Below are positions 12,161 through 20,003 of a stretch of DNA of 26,079 bases, piece after piece (within the stretch, counting starts at the first letter, position 1; every line of letters starts with the position of its first letter). The position numbers and the translations under genes were made by a program. The notes below the pieces were generated by a model that ran no database searches, was not told where the DNA came from, and saw only the letters and a list, made by a program, of their open reading frames with translations. The DNA is taken from the IMG/VR virus record IMGVR_UViG_3300030943_000154, positions 1 to 26,079 of that record; one strand, 5' to 3'. The stretch comes from a virus.

Positions 12161-15100
12161 GTTTAAAAATTGATAGGGTTGAACTGGAAATTGTAATCAA
12201 GAATGACCAATCCAGGAAAAGACTTCGCGAACTGGAAGGCGACATGCGTGACGCCAGGAAAGAACTGAAAAAGTACAAGGAAGGAACGGACGAATATGTT
12301 GCTGCAGCAGCAAAACTTCGCACTGCCCAGACTGAATATGACAAGCTTTTTGAAAAAATCGGTCTTGGAAATCTTAGCATCAAAGAACTGCAGCGCCGAC
12401 AAAGTGAACTGAATGCCATAATCAAGCATCTTCCAGGCAATAGTCCGTTACTTGATCAATATCGAAAACAGCTTAAGGATGTTACATCAAGAATCGGCGA
12501 GTTATCAGGTAAAGCAACTGCATCTGGTTTCTCGCTATCAAAAATGGCGAATGGCATCAATAAGTATTTTGGAATGCTCACCGTTGGTATTGCCGGTATC
12601 ACCGGGGCATCCATGGCATTTAGAAAAATGGCTGAGGATTTTGCGCACATGGATGATGTATATTCTGATGTCAGAAAAACAACCAACCTAACGAAAGAGG
12701 AAATTCTTAGTTTGAATGAGGAATTCAAGAAGATGGATACCCGAACATCTCGGGAATCCCTTAATAATCTTGCTCGAGACGCAGGGAAATTGGGTATTGA
12801 AGGATCTAAGAATATTTTAGATTTTGTAGATGCCGGAAATCAAATCAATGTTGCCCTAGGTGAGGATCTTGGTGAGGATGCAATTAAAAACATCGGAAAG
12901 ATGGTTGGTGTTTTTGATAAATCAACCAAAGAGTTGCAGGGCCTCGGACTTAAAGAACAGATGCTGGCCGTGGGTTCTGCAATCAATTCTCTTGGAGCCG
13001 CTTCATCTGCTGATGAAGGTTTTCTAGTAGCATTTGCCGGCCGTCTTGGTGGTATCTCAAAGCAGGCGAATATCAGCATGGATGCAATTCTTGGTTTTGG
13101 TTCTGCTTTGGACCAGGACATGCAACAGGTAGAAATGTCGGCCACAGCGCTTCAGAATTTCATTATGAAACTGATGGGCGATCCGGCCAAATTCGCAAAA
13201 CTAGCAGGGCTGGAAGTCAAGGGATTTACAAAGTTGCTGAATACCGATGCAAATGCAGCCATCAAGCAGGTTCTTCGGGCAATGAACGAAAAAGGAGGAT
13301 TCCAAGCCTTAATACCAATATTCCAAGATATGGGCCTTGATGGCGCCAGGGCCGTCGGAGTTCTCAGTTCCATGGCCGGAAGCATTGATAAGATTGATGA
13401 AGCGCAACTTCTTGCAAACAAATCCATGGCTGAAGGGACATCAGTCACAAAGGAATACAACATCAAGAATTCCAATATGGCGGCTCAACTGGACAAGGCC
13501 AAAAAGGGCTTTAACGAGACGGCCTTGGCTCTTGGTTCGAGTTTGAATCCAATTTTGCTTAAATCTACTAATTTATTAACCTACTTAACAAGAGGGCTAG
13601 TTGAACTCCCCAAATGGTTGAACGAAAATAAAGGTCTTATATGGTCTCTAGCAGTTGTTATGACTGCTTATGCCATTGCCATTTCTCGCGCAAAAATAGC
13701 TTCCGCAGAGCAACTTGTCATTGAAAAAGTAAAATTGATTTGGCAGAAAGCAAATACAGCAGCGACTTTATTGCAAGTAGCTGTGACTGGATACTTAACC
13801 GGTGCCACACGCGCTGCAAACCTTGCCACAAAAGCCTTTTTTACTACCCTTGGCTTAAATCCGTATGTCGCGATTGGTGTGGCTATTGCCGCTGTAACAA
13901 TTGGAATATATAAACTGGCAACGGCCAAAACCATCGCTGAAAAAGCGATGAAAAGCTACAATACTCAAATGAATACTGAGATTCTTCGATCGGATCAGCT
14001 ATTTAACGCATTAAAAAAATCAAAAGAAGGTACTCAAACCAGAAAGGACCTTATTACAAAAATCAATGAGATTTATGGGAAATATATTGGTTATCAATTA
14101 AATGAAAAAGATAATCTTGATAAAATTACGACTGCTCAAAACAATGTAAATAATGCTCTTCGATCAAAGATAGCTATTCAAGTAAGGGATCAGGCGAAAG
14201 CTGATGTCACTGAAAAGTATATAAAACAGCAGGTCTCAATAATTAATACAATGACCAATGCGATTGCAGCTACTGAAGGTGATGATGTTGCCAACGTCAT
14301 GGTCAATCGCATAAAAGATATCATTACAACGGCTAAGACGTATGACGAAGGAGTTCAGGCTGCAAGAAAGTATATGTCGGATAAATTGGGAAAGAATTTT
14401 ACACCAGGGATGGAGTTTTATCCTTCGAATCTTGCTAAGTCATTTAGATTAATGAAAAATGATCTTGATTTCATCGATAAAAGTTATTCAGTACTTATCA
14501 GTAAGGTTTCCTCTACGCCTCCACCTCCACCTGGACCAAAAGAAGGTGATGAACGAATTGGTGCTGATGGTAAAACACTTGTATTTAAATCTGGGAAATG
14601 GGTTGAAAAAAAGATTTCACCACCTCCTGGAGGAGACGATGATCCACATAAAGAAGAAGTAGCTGCTTTAGATAAAAAACTTCTTGCCGAACAGGTAAAA
14701 CTAAAGCAGTCCGGAAAATCAAAAGAAGAATTTGATAAAGGGATGCTGGATCTGGAGGTTGAATATTTGAAGAAAAAACGTGATTTGTATGCCAAGGATT
14801 CTGCTCAATACAATGAATACGAAAACAGGCTCCAAGATATTGAAATGGCCAAAAAAATCACGGCCAATGAAGCGTCATTGAAGGTCATTCAGGATGCCCA
14901 CTCCGCTACTCTTCGAGCTATTGACGTTTTTGAAAATACGAAAAGAGAAAAACTTCAGGATGATCTTGATAGTGGCATCATTTCCCAGGAAGATTATGCC
15001 AGCGAAACACTTGCTCTAGATAAAGCCCTGGCAGAAAAACGCCTGCAGGAGGCTAAGGATTTTTCGGAACTGATCAGTGATGCAAAATTCAATTCAAAAG

Positions 15101-16215
15101 AGGAGAAAGATAAAGCCGTAGCTGCTGCAACGGATGCCGTCAATGCTGAAGCAGCGGCTTTATTGAAAGCCGAAAAGGCAATTACGAAAAATAAACTTCA
15201 AAACGAGAAGGAACACCTAGTTAAAGTCGCAAAGTTGCGGGAAGAGCTTGGCTTGAATAAAGAGAAACTATCTTATAAAGAAGGCCTAAAAGCCCTTAAG
15301 AAAAAACTCAAGGAAGCGGAAGCATCGGAGAAAGAGAGTGCCGACGCCATCAATTCCTATAAACTTAAAAAGGGCGAAGAGTATGCTCAGGAGGCACTTC
15401 GATTCGTCAATACCGTTGCTGATTTCGTAAGTGCATCAAATGATGCTCAGGCGGCCAGCTTGGAGGCTTCCAAGCAAAGGGAACTAACTGCAGCGGGAAA
15501 TAACGCCGATGCCCGGGAGAAAATTGAGAAAAAATACGCTCAGAAGGAATTGGACCTGAAGAAAAAACAGGCTGATGCCAATATGGCCATTGGCATTGCT
15601 CAGGCAATTGCCCAAGGTGCTCTAGGTATCGCTCAGATCTGGGACGTCAATGGAATCAATCCTATTTATGCGGGTATCCTGACCGCATTACTTGTTGGTA
15701 TTACCGGCATGAATATCAAGTCTGCAGTCGAACAGCGCAATGCAATCAAGAGCACCTCACTTGGATACTTTGATGGAGGAATGACCAAGTCGGATCCGGA
15801 TGATCATAAAGAAGTTGGTGTTGTTCATGCTAATGAGTTTGTTAATAAGGCTGATGGCGTTCGAAACCCTGCAGTACGCAAATTTCTGGACGTTTTTGAT
15901 ATCGCTCAAAAGAATGGAACCATCCGGATGCTAAACACAACTCAAATTCTTGAGAAGGTAAAACTGTCAGGAGGTTCAAGACGATCTGGCGGATATGGTT
16001 CGGAAATGCCTGGCAACTCATCGTCCTACGGATCCGATCAATCACTCATGCTTAATGCCTTTTCAGACCTGGTGAATCAATACTCTTACATGCATAAAAA
16101 ATTGATGGATCGCCTTGATCAACCCATCGAGGCGTACTCATTGATTTCTGGTCCCAAAGGAAGTTATGAGCAAACAAAGAAATTCCAAACGATGTTGGGA
16201 AATGTTAGTCGATGA
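12157..16215 (+). CDS. Phage tail tape measure protein (TP901 type)
   Basis: The product has 1352 residues, the longest of the window. Residues 1-75 are a charged coiled coil. About 155-420 is the TP901-type core (MAEDFAHMDDVYSDVRKTT, TRESLNNLARDAGKLGIEGS written with its neighbours, then GFLVAFAGRLGGISKQANIS). Two hydrophobic segments, about 494-515 and 565-585, fit the membrane-facing parts of such proteins. A Pro-rich insert lies at 787-834. 840-1140 is long Lys/Glu/Ala coiled coil. The end has IAQGALGIAQIW, LGYFDGGMTKSD and GVVHANEFVNKADG, the usual C-terminal signature. It sets tail length and is expected to leave ahead of DNA. At about 4 kb it predicts a long tail. The middle third is more AT-rich than the ends. 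Confidence 0.9.
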   Translation: MSLKIDRVELEIVIKNDQSRKRLRELEGDMRDARKELKKYKEGTDEYVAAAAKLRTAQTEYDKLFEKIGLGNLSIKELQRRQSELNAIIKHLPGNSPLLDQYRKQLKDVTSRIGELSGKATASGFSLSKMANGINKYFGMLTVGIAGITGASMAFRKMAEDFAHMDDVYSDVRKTTNLTKEEILSLNEEFKKMDTRTSRESLNNLARDAGKLGIEGSKNILDFVDAGNQINVALGEDLGEDAIKNIGKMVGVFDKSTKELQGLGLKEQMLAVGSAINSLGAASSADEGFLVAFAGRLGGISKQANISMDAILGFGSALDQDMQQVEMSATALQNFIMKLMGDPAKFAKLAGLEVKGFTKLLNTDANAAIKQVLRAMNEKGGFQALIPIFQDMGLDGARAVGVLSSMAGSIDKIDEAQLLANKSMAEGTSVTKEYNIKNSNMAAQLDKAKKGFNETALALGSSLNPILLKSTNLLTYLTRGLVELPKWLNENKGLIWSLAVVMTAYAIAISRAKIASAEQLVIEKVKLIWQKANTAATLLQVAVTGYLTGATRAANLATKAFFTTLGLNPYVAIGVAIAAVTIGIYKLATAKTIAEKAMKSYNTQMNTEILRSDQLFNALKKSKEGTQTRKDLITKINEIYGKYIGYQLNEKDNLDKITTAQNNVNNALRSKIAIQVRDQAKADVTEKYIKQQVSIINTMTNAIAATEGDDVANVMVNRIKDIITTAKTYDEGVQAARKYMSDKLGKNFTPGMEFYPSNLAKSFRLMKNDLDFIDKSYSVLISKVSSTPPPPPGPKEGDERIGADGKTLVFKSGKWVEKKISPPPGGDDDPHKEEVAALDKKLLAEQVKLKQSGKSKEEFDKGMLDLEVEYLKKKRDLYAKDSAQYNEYENRLQDIEMAKKITANEASLKVIQDAHSATLRAIDVFENTKREKLQDDLDSGIISQEDYASETLALDKALAEKRLQEAKDFSELISDAKFNSKEEKDKAVAAATDAVNAEAAALLKAEKAITKNKLQNEKEHLVKVAKLREELGLNKEKLSYKEGLKALKKKLKEAEASEKESADAINSYKLKKGEEYAQEALRFVNTVADFVSASNDAQAASLEASKQRELTAAGNNADAREKIEKKYAQKELDLKKKQADANMAIGIAQAIAQGALGIAQIWDVNGINPIYAGILTALLVGITGMNIKSAVEQRNAIKSTSLGYFDGGMTKSDPDDHKEVGVVHANEFVNKADGVRNPAVRKFLDVFDIAQKNGTIRMLNTTQILEKVKLSGGSRRSGGYGSEMPGNSSSYGSDQSLMLNAFSDLVNQYSYMHKKLMDRLDQPIEAYSLISGPKGSYEQTKKFQTMLGNVSR

Positions 16216-16222
16216 GTTTGTA

Positions 16223-16257
16223 GTCCTTTTAAGATTATTGTCAACAAAATACTTTTG
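16223..16257 (+). promoter_or_regulatory. Late-type promoter E: GTCCTTTT, 19 nt, TACTTTTG
   Basis: GTCCTTTT (16223-16230), 19 nt, and a perfect TAnnTTTG box (16250-16257). It lies in the 67-bp gap after the tape measure, 25 bp before the holin ATG. No terminator precedes this copy, so it can add to read-through from promoter C. It would start the lysis cassette. Confidence 0.65.
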
Positions 16258-16282
16258 AATTAACGCTTAAAAAAACAACGCA

Positions 16283-16771
16283 ATGGATCCCAACCCAATC
16301 CCTTTCCTGAAATTAGTATGGATGACCATTCTTGGATGGTTAACAGGTCTCTATTTTTACTTTGAGCCGATTCACTATGTGTGGAAGGTCGCAATCGTCT
16401 TGTGGATTGTAAACGTTTTAGTTGGGTACATAACCGGAATGGTTACCAATAATGAGCATCTCGATTGGAAGAAATTCATGAAGGCTTTTATCGAGATGGC
16501 AATATACCTATTCCTGGCCAATATGCTTTTTGCCCTTGGAGATCAAATGAACAATAGGAATGAAATACTGAAAGGACTAAATATAACCACATGGGGCATG
16601 GTCGCCTTTTATATAATCAATATCCTAAAAAACGTCACACGGCTTTGTCCAGGAGATTCCCCAGGTGCAAAACTATTTAGGTATGTGTACTTCCTGCTAT
16701 CCTTAGAATTTGTCAAGAAATTACCCCACATGAGGGATTTTCAAAAGAACGATCAGTTAACTAACGAATGA
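16283..16771 (+). CDS. Phage holin
   Basis: The 162-residue product has four likely membrane segments at about 10-28, 33-53, 66-86 and 100-116, and a basic cytoplasmic tail. Charged loops (EHLDWKKFMK, DQMNNRNE) separate them. The size and pattern fit the toxin-secretion/phage-lysis holin group common in Bacteroidota phages, which make holes in the inner membrane at lysis time. The neighbour one base downstream is an endolysin candidate and two spanin-like genes follow, giving a complete Gram-negative lysis set. The family name is inferred from topology and context. Confidence 0.75.
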   Translation: MDPNPIPFLKLVWMTILGWLTGLYFYFEPIHYVWKVAIVLWIVNVLVGYITGMVTNNEHLDWKKFMKAFIEMAIYLFLANMLFALGDQMNNRNEILKGLNITTWGMVAFYIINILKNVTRLCPGDSPGAKLFRYVYFLLSLEFVKKLPHMRDFQKNDQLTNE

Positions 16772-16772
16772 C

Positions 16773-17369
16773 ATGAAGACAAATGTAAAACCATACACCG
16801 ATAAGGAAATATTGGCAAGAGTAAAGTCACTCAAAAGTTTTCACGGAATTCCGGTTGGGTATTGGATCATCGGTATTCGATCCAAGGAAGATGCTGCAGA
16901 CGAGTTCGACGACAAGTTCTATCTCTTCCTTGGGGAAAAGTTTATCATGCTTACTTCCGGAACCACCAACCCGGGGAAGTATGGCCTTACGAGCTTTATG
17001 GAGTATAATAAAGCCGGTTGTGCCGTAGTGAAGGCTGACGAATTTTATCACAACTTCTGGAAGAACGGGCTTCATAAAGGAAAAATGGAAGCGTTGGTTC
17101 AGGTCTCGCCAGTTTTTTACTATCGAGACAATAACAAGAATCTCAAGTCTGAGGAAATTGGAGAAGTAAAGATTGGGATCATTGGCATCAACTTCCATAC
17201 TGCAACATACGAAAAAGATGCTAGTAGACTAAAAACCTTTATTGCATGGATTATTGGTAAATGGTCAGAAGGTTGTCAGGTGTGCAATATAGCCGCCGAT
17301 TATTACAGAATAATTGGCTTGGTAAAGAAGCAGATTTTCGTTTCCTATTGTTTACTCAACGAATTTTAA
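16773..17369 (+). CDS. Endolysin candidate with a His...SxGC signature
   Basis: The product has 198 residues, 1 bp after the holin stop. GIIGINFH (135-142) followed by KWSEGCQV (163-170) gives a His142/Cys168 pair spaced and flanked somewhat like the HG...SxGC site of YkuD-type L,D-transpeptidases. Similar 'IHR...W S x GCQV' segments occur in phage lysis-region proteins (from memory). No lysozyme, amidase or M15 motif is visible, so this would be an unusual endolysin. There is no signal peptide, which agrees with export through holin holes. The position between holin and spanin-like genes is the main support. Confidence 0.5.
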   Translation: MKTNVKPYTDKEILARVKSLKSFHGIPVGYWIIGIRSKEDAADEFDDKFYLFLGEKFIMLTSGTTNPGKYGLTSFMEYNKAGCAVVKADEFYHNFWKNGLHKGKMEALVQVSPVFYYRDNNKNLKSEEIGEVKIGIIGINFHTATYEKDASRLKTFIAWIIGKWSEGCQVCNIAADYYRIIGLVKKQIFVSYCLLNEF

Positions 17370-17379
17370 TCAATATAAT

Positions 17380-17634
17380 ATGAATATTCTGAGAAAATTT
17401 AGAAAAGCATGGAAGGCTGAGACGCCTTTATTTTGGAAATGGGTTGCCGGATCATCGACAACCGTCATCGCGATAGTCTTGGCACTGACCAAGATCAGTA
17501 TCCTAAGTCTTACTACTCCTGAATGGTTCACAAACAATGCCTGGAACATTATCGGAGGGGCTACAGCGCTTGGTATTATTGCCAAGACAAGGGTGAAAAA
17601 AACCAAAGAAGCCGGAAAGGAAGTTCAGCCATGA
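17380..17634 (+). CDS. Small membrane protein, second holin or antiholin candidate
   Basis: The product has 84 residues. WKWVAGSSTTVIAIVLALTKI (19-39) and NNAWNIIGGATALGIIA (52-68) are two membrane segments with a basic N-terminal head (MNILRKFRKAWK) and a Lys-rich tail. Two-segment proteins of this size with charged ends are typical of class II holins or holin partners. The stop overlaps the start of the next gene (ATGA). It may set lysis timing together with the four-segment holin upstream. Confidence 0.6.
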   Translation: MNILRKFRKAWKAETPLFWKWVAGSSTTVIAIVLALTKISILSLTTPEWFTNNAWNIIGGATALGIIAKTRVKKTKEAGKEVQP

Positions 17635-17984
17635 AATCGAGAAAACAAGATTGGCTGATGGTGATCATCATCGTGCTTCAGGTTATCATTTTAGCCTCAA
17701 TCAACTTAACCGGTACCGGCCGGCCACCATCTTCCAGTAATGACGACAAACCGCATGCTCAAGCCGTGGCTATTTTGGAGGCAAGGTCCGACTCCATCAA
17801 AAAGCAGGCTGAATTAAGACAGCAGGCAATTGAAAGTGAATACCAAACAAGAATTTCCAACCAACGCAAATATTATGAAAACAAGATTGCTCGCATTTAT
17901 GCTCTTCCTGCTGATAGTTCCCTTTGGTTATTCTCAGCGTATACAGGTGGAGGACGGGGACACCGTGGCTGTGGTTCCGATTGA
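17631..17984 (+). CDS. Inner-membrane spanin-like (Rz-like) protein
   Basis: The start at ATG 17631 overlaps the previous stop. The product has 117 residues: a short basic head (MKSRKQDW), one membrane segment (8-26), a Ser/Pro linker (GRPPSSSNDD) and a coiled coil rich in Gln, Glu and Arg (about 45-92). The end (YTGGGRGHRGCGSD) is encoded where the next gene is read in another frame. An N-terminal anchor plus periplasmic coiled coil is the layout of i-spanins, which link the inner membrane to an outer-membrane partner in the last step of lysis. The assignment is from topology, gene order and overlap, not from sequence likeness. Confidence 0.6.
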   Translation: MKSRKQDWLMVIIIVLQVIILASINLTGTGRPPSSSNDDKPHAQAVAILEARSDSIKKQAELRQQAIESEYQTRISNQRKYYENKIARIYALPADSSLWLFSAYTGGGRGHRGCGSD

Positions 17985-18264
17985 ACAGATCAGGACGGCA
18001 AACGTCATCTTTGTGCAAAAAGATTCCCTGCAGGCGGAGCTATTGGAGGCAAAAACTCTATTAACCGGCCAGATCGAGGTTATTTCAATGTACAAGGACT
18101 TGGACCAACAACGCCAGGCTACGAACCTGGAACAAAAAGAAAGAATCAGCACTTTCCAATCCACCATAAATGAAAAAGATTCGGAGATTAAAACGGAAAA
18201 GATCAGAAGCGCATTGATAGCTGCTGTTTCCGGTGCTCTTTTATTGTTGTCAATTATTTTTTAA
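17875..18264 (+). CDS. Spanin partner-like protein, nested start in another frame
   Basis: ATG 17875 begins inside the upstream gene in a different frame and shares 110 bp with it. An in-frame ATG at 17830 exists but would place a polar stretch before the signal peptide. The product has 129 residues: signal peptide (1-20, ending PFGYSQ), a periplasmic part with a coiled coil (50-108), and a hydrophobic C-terminal segment (110-129) ending at the stop. No lipobox Cys is present, so it is not a standard lipoprotein o-spanin. The two-ended hydrophobic layout recalls single-protein spanins, but with a cleavable signal in place of the lipid anchor. A terminator closes the cassette. Confidence 0.6.
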   Translation: MKTRLLAFMLFLLIVPFGYSQRIQVEDGDTVAVVPIEQIRTANVIFVQKDSLQAELLEAKTLLTGQIEVISMYKDLDQQRQATNLEQKERISTFQSTINEKDSEIKTEKIRSALIAAVSGALLLLSIIF

Positions 18265-18284
18265 AGTGATTTAAGGTTAGGATT

Positions 18285-18317
18285 AGCCGGCTGCCTGCGA
18301 TGGGTTGCCGGCTTTTT
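18285..18317 (+). terminator. Rho-independent terminator closing the lysis cassette
   Basis: AGCCGGC (18285-18291) pairs with GCCGGCT (18307-18313), with further weak pairing inside (TGCC with GGTT), followed by five T to 18317. The GTCCTTTT element starts 3 bp later. Confidence 0.8.
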
Positions 18318-18319
18318 CT

Positions 18320-18354
18320 GTCCTTTTCGAAAGATGCCCTGAAATCTACTTTTA
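18320..18354 (+). promoter_or_regulatory. Late-type promoter D: GTCCTTTT, 19 nt, TACTTTTA
   Basis: GTCCTTTT (18320-18327), 19 nt, and TACTTTTA (18347-18354), one base off TAnnTTTG. The -7 box is 15 bp before the ATG at 18370. It would start the portal and tail block. Confidence 0.6.
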
Positions 18355-18369
18355 TTCAAAAATTAGATC

Positions 18370-18642
18370 ATGGATTTATTTCAGGCAATTGAAAAGATGA
18401 GAGGTCTGAGCGAAAAGAATTTATCCTTTTCGTTTTCATTCATGTCCTACAGCGCAGATCGTGGAAAAAGTGACGGTATAGTTGAAGTCCACAAAGCCAG
18501 GTTAAGAAAGCAAAGCACGGTCGATGACAACCGCCATGCCGATATCATGTTGAATTATTTCGATTTGAATGCAAACGAATATGGCCGCTGCTATCAACTC
18601 CTTCTCCTGGAGTTTGAAGGTCAAAAATTAGAACTGAATTAA
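18370..18642 (+). CDS. Unknown 90-residue protein before the portal gene
   Basis: The product starts MDLFQAIEKMRGLSEKNLSFSFSFMSY and continues with a basic middle (VEVHKARLRKQS) and a short helical region (RHADIMLNYFDLNANEYG). No motif, Cys pair or membrane segment is visible. It ends 2 bp before the portal ATG and has phage-like base composition, so it is very likely real. A small accessory to portal assembly or head-tail joining is possible from position only. Confidence 0.6.
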   Translation: MDLFQAIEKMRGLSEKNLSFSFSFMSYSADRGKSDGIVEVHKARLRKQSTVDDNRHADIMLNYFDLNANEYGRCYQLLLLEFEGQKLELN

Positions 18643-18644
18643 TT

Positions 18645-20000
18645 ATGAGTGATGTGAAGACAATTGGAGGTTTTTCCTTCGTGAACACAACGGCCGGAAC
18701 ATATGCAATCTCTATGACCAGGCCTTCGGACGATATGGCTCTGAGTGCCGTCCTTAATTTCGCTGGATCCTGGGAAAGTCAACCGGCTGTTTTTGGTTCC
18801 GTCCGGGTAGTACCTTTTGGATCCGATAATAATTTGCCGGCAAATGTCCGGAACCTATTGGAAAAAAACAATCTGGGCCCGGGGATTCTTGACAGGAAAA
18901 CAGGTCTTGAGTACGGCCAAGGTCCATTTCTATACCAGTTGAAGTTCGAAAACAATGAAATAATCCGGGAATGGGTGGAAGACGAGGAGGTTCAAGCCTG
19001 GCTCAATACCTGGAACTACAAGGAATACATTCGGAATGCCATTCTTGAGTTCAATTACATGCGCGGAATCTTCGTCAAGTATGTTGCCTCCAGAGGGCGC
19101 CGTGTTGGCAAGAACTGGATTGCAAAGATTGAATGTGAGCATTCCAATGACTGCCGCCTCGAGTGGCCTGAAAACGATGGGAACCGGCTGGAAGATGTAC
19201 GTGGAATCATTGTCGGAGACTTCGAGAACCAACGACGAAGGGTTATGCGCCGGTACAACATCTATGATCCTTCAGATCCAGGAGCCTATCCTGTTTCAAT
19301 GAAGTATCATTCATTCAGGTCATTTTCTCGCTATTTCTATGCCATATCATCCTTTTTTGGATCCATCCCTTGGGTTCGCCGTGCCAATGATATTCCGGAC
19401 ATCATTCAATACCTGACAGACAATATGATTGCTGCAGCATATCACGTCCATCAACCGGCACAATATTGGGATCAGAAGAAAGACCTAATCGAGCAGATCC
19501 ATACGGATTGGGATGAAATTCAGGTTCAAGCCGAACTGATGAAACTCCGGGAAGAATTGACTGCAATGATTGCCAAAGTGCTGGCTGGAAAGCGGAACGC
19601 CGGAAAATTTTTGGAAACTATTGATTTTGTCGATAACGACGGAAATAAATGCGAATGGAAGGTGGAACCTATCGAAATGAACATTGACAAATACATCGAT
19701 GCCCAAACGAAGATCTCGCGTATAGCCGACAGTTCGACAACTTCTGGCTTTGGACTCAATCCTGCTTTGTCTAACATCATCATTGATGGCAAGGGTGATA
19801 GCGGATCACAGATGCTTTACGCTCTGAAAATATTCTATGCTGCTGATTCGCAGATATGTGAGGACATTGTTTTTGAACCTATACATGAAGCATTCAGAGT
19901 GAATTTCCCTGGAAAGAATCTTTCTATGGGATTGTACCGGCAGATTGTCAACAAGGAGGACAACGTTTCGGCCAAGGATCGTTCAACCAATAAAATGTAA
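18645..20000 (+). CDS. Portal protein
   Basis: The product has 451 residues, in the usual 400-550 range. VRVVPFGSDNNLPANVRNLL (53-72) followed by GILDRKTGLEYGQGPFLY (79-96) is the N-terminal portal-type pattern. A long helix-rich middle (QAELMKLREELTAMIAKVL, about 302-320) would be the stem/crown region. The segment KISRIADSSTTSGFGLNPALSNIIIDG (about 356-382) resembles the loop after the stem helices. The portal forms the dodecameric DNA gate at one capsid vertex. Its place 9 kb after the terminase, beyond the lysis genes, is unusual. The call rests on pattern and length and is not certain. Confidence 0.7.
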   Translation: MSDVKTIGGFSFVNTTAGTYAISMTRPSDDMALSAVLNFAGSWESQPAVFGSVRVVPFGSDNNLPANVRNLLEKNNLGPGILDRKTGLEYGQGPFLYQLKFENNEIIREWVEDEEVQAWLNTWNYKEYIRNAILEFNYMRGIFVKYVASRGRRVGKNWIAKIECEHSNDCRLEWPENDGNRLEDVRGIIVGDFENQRRRVMRRYNIYDPSDPGAYPVSMKYHSFRSFSRYFYAISSFFGSIPWVRRANDIPDIIQYLTDNMIAAAYHVHQPAQYWDQKKDLIEQIHTDWDEIQVQAELMKLREELTAMIAKVLAGKRNAGKFLETIDFVDNDGNKCEWKVEPIEMNIDKYIDAQTKISRIADSSTTSGFGLNPALSNIIIDGKGDSGSQMLYALKIFYAADSQICEDIVFEPIHEAFRVNFPGKNLSMGLYRQIVNKEDNVSAKDRSTNKM

Positions 20001-20003
20001 ACC

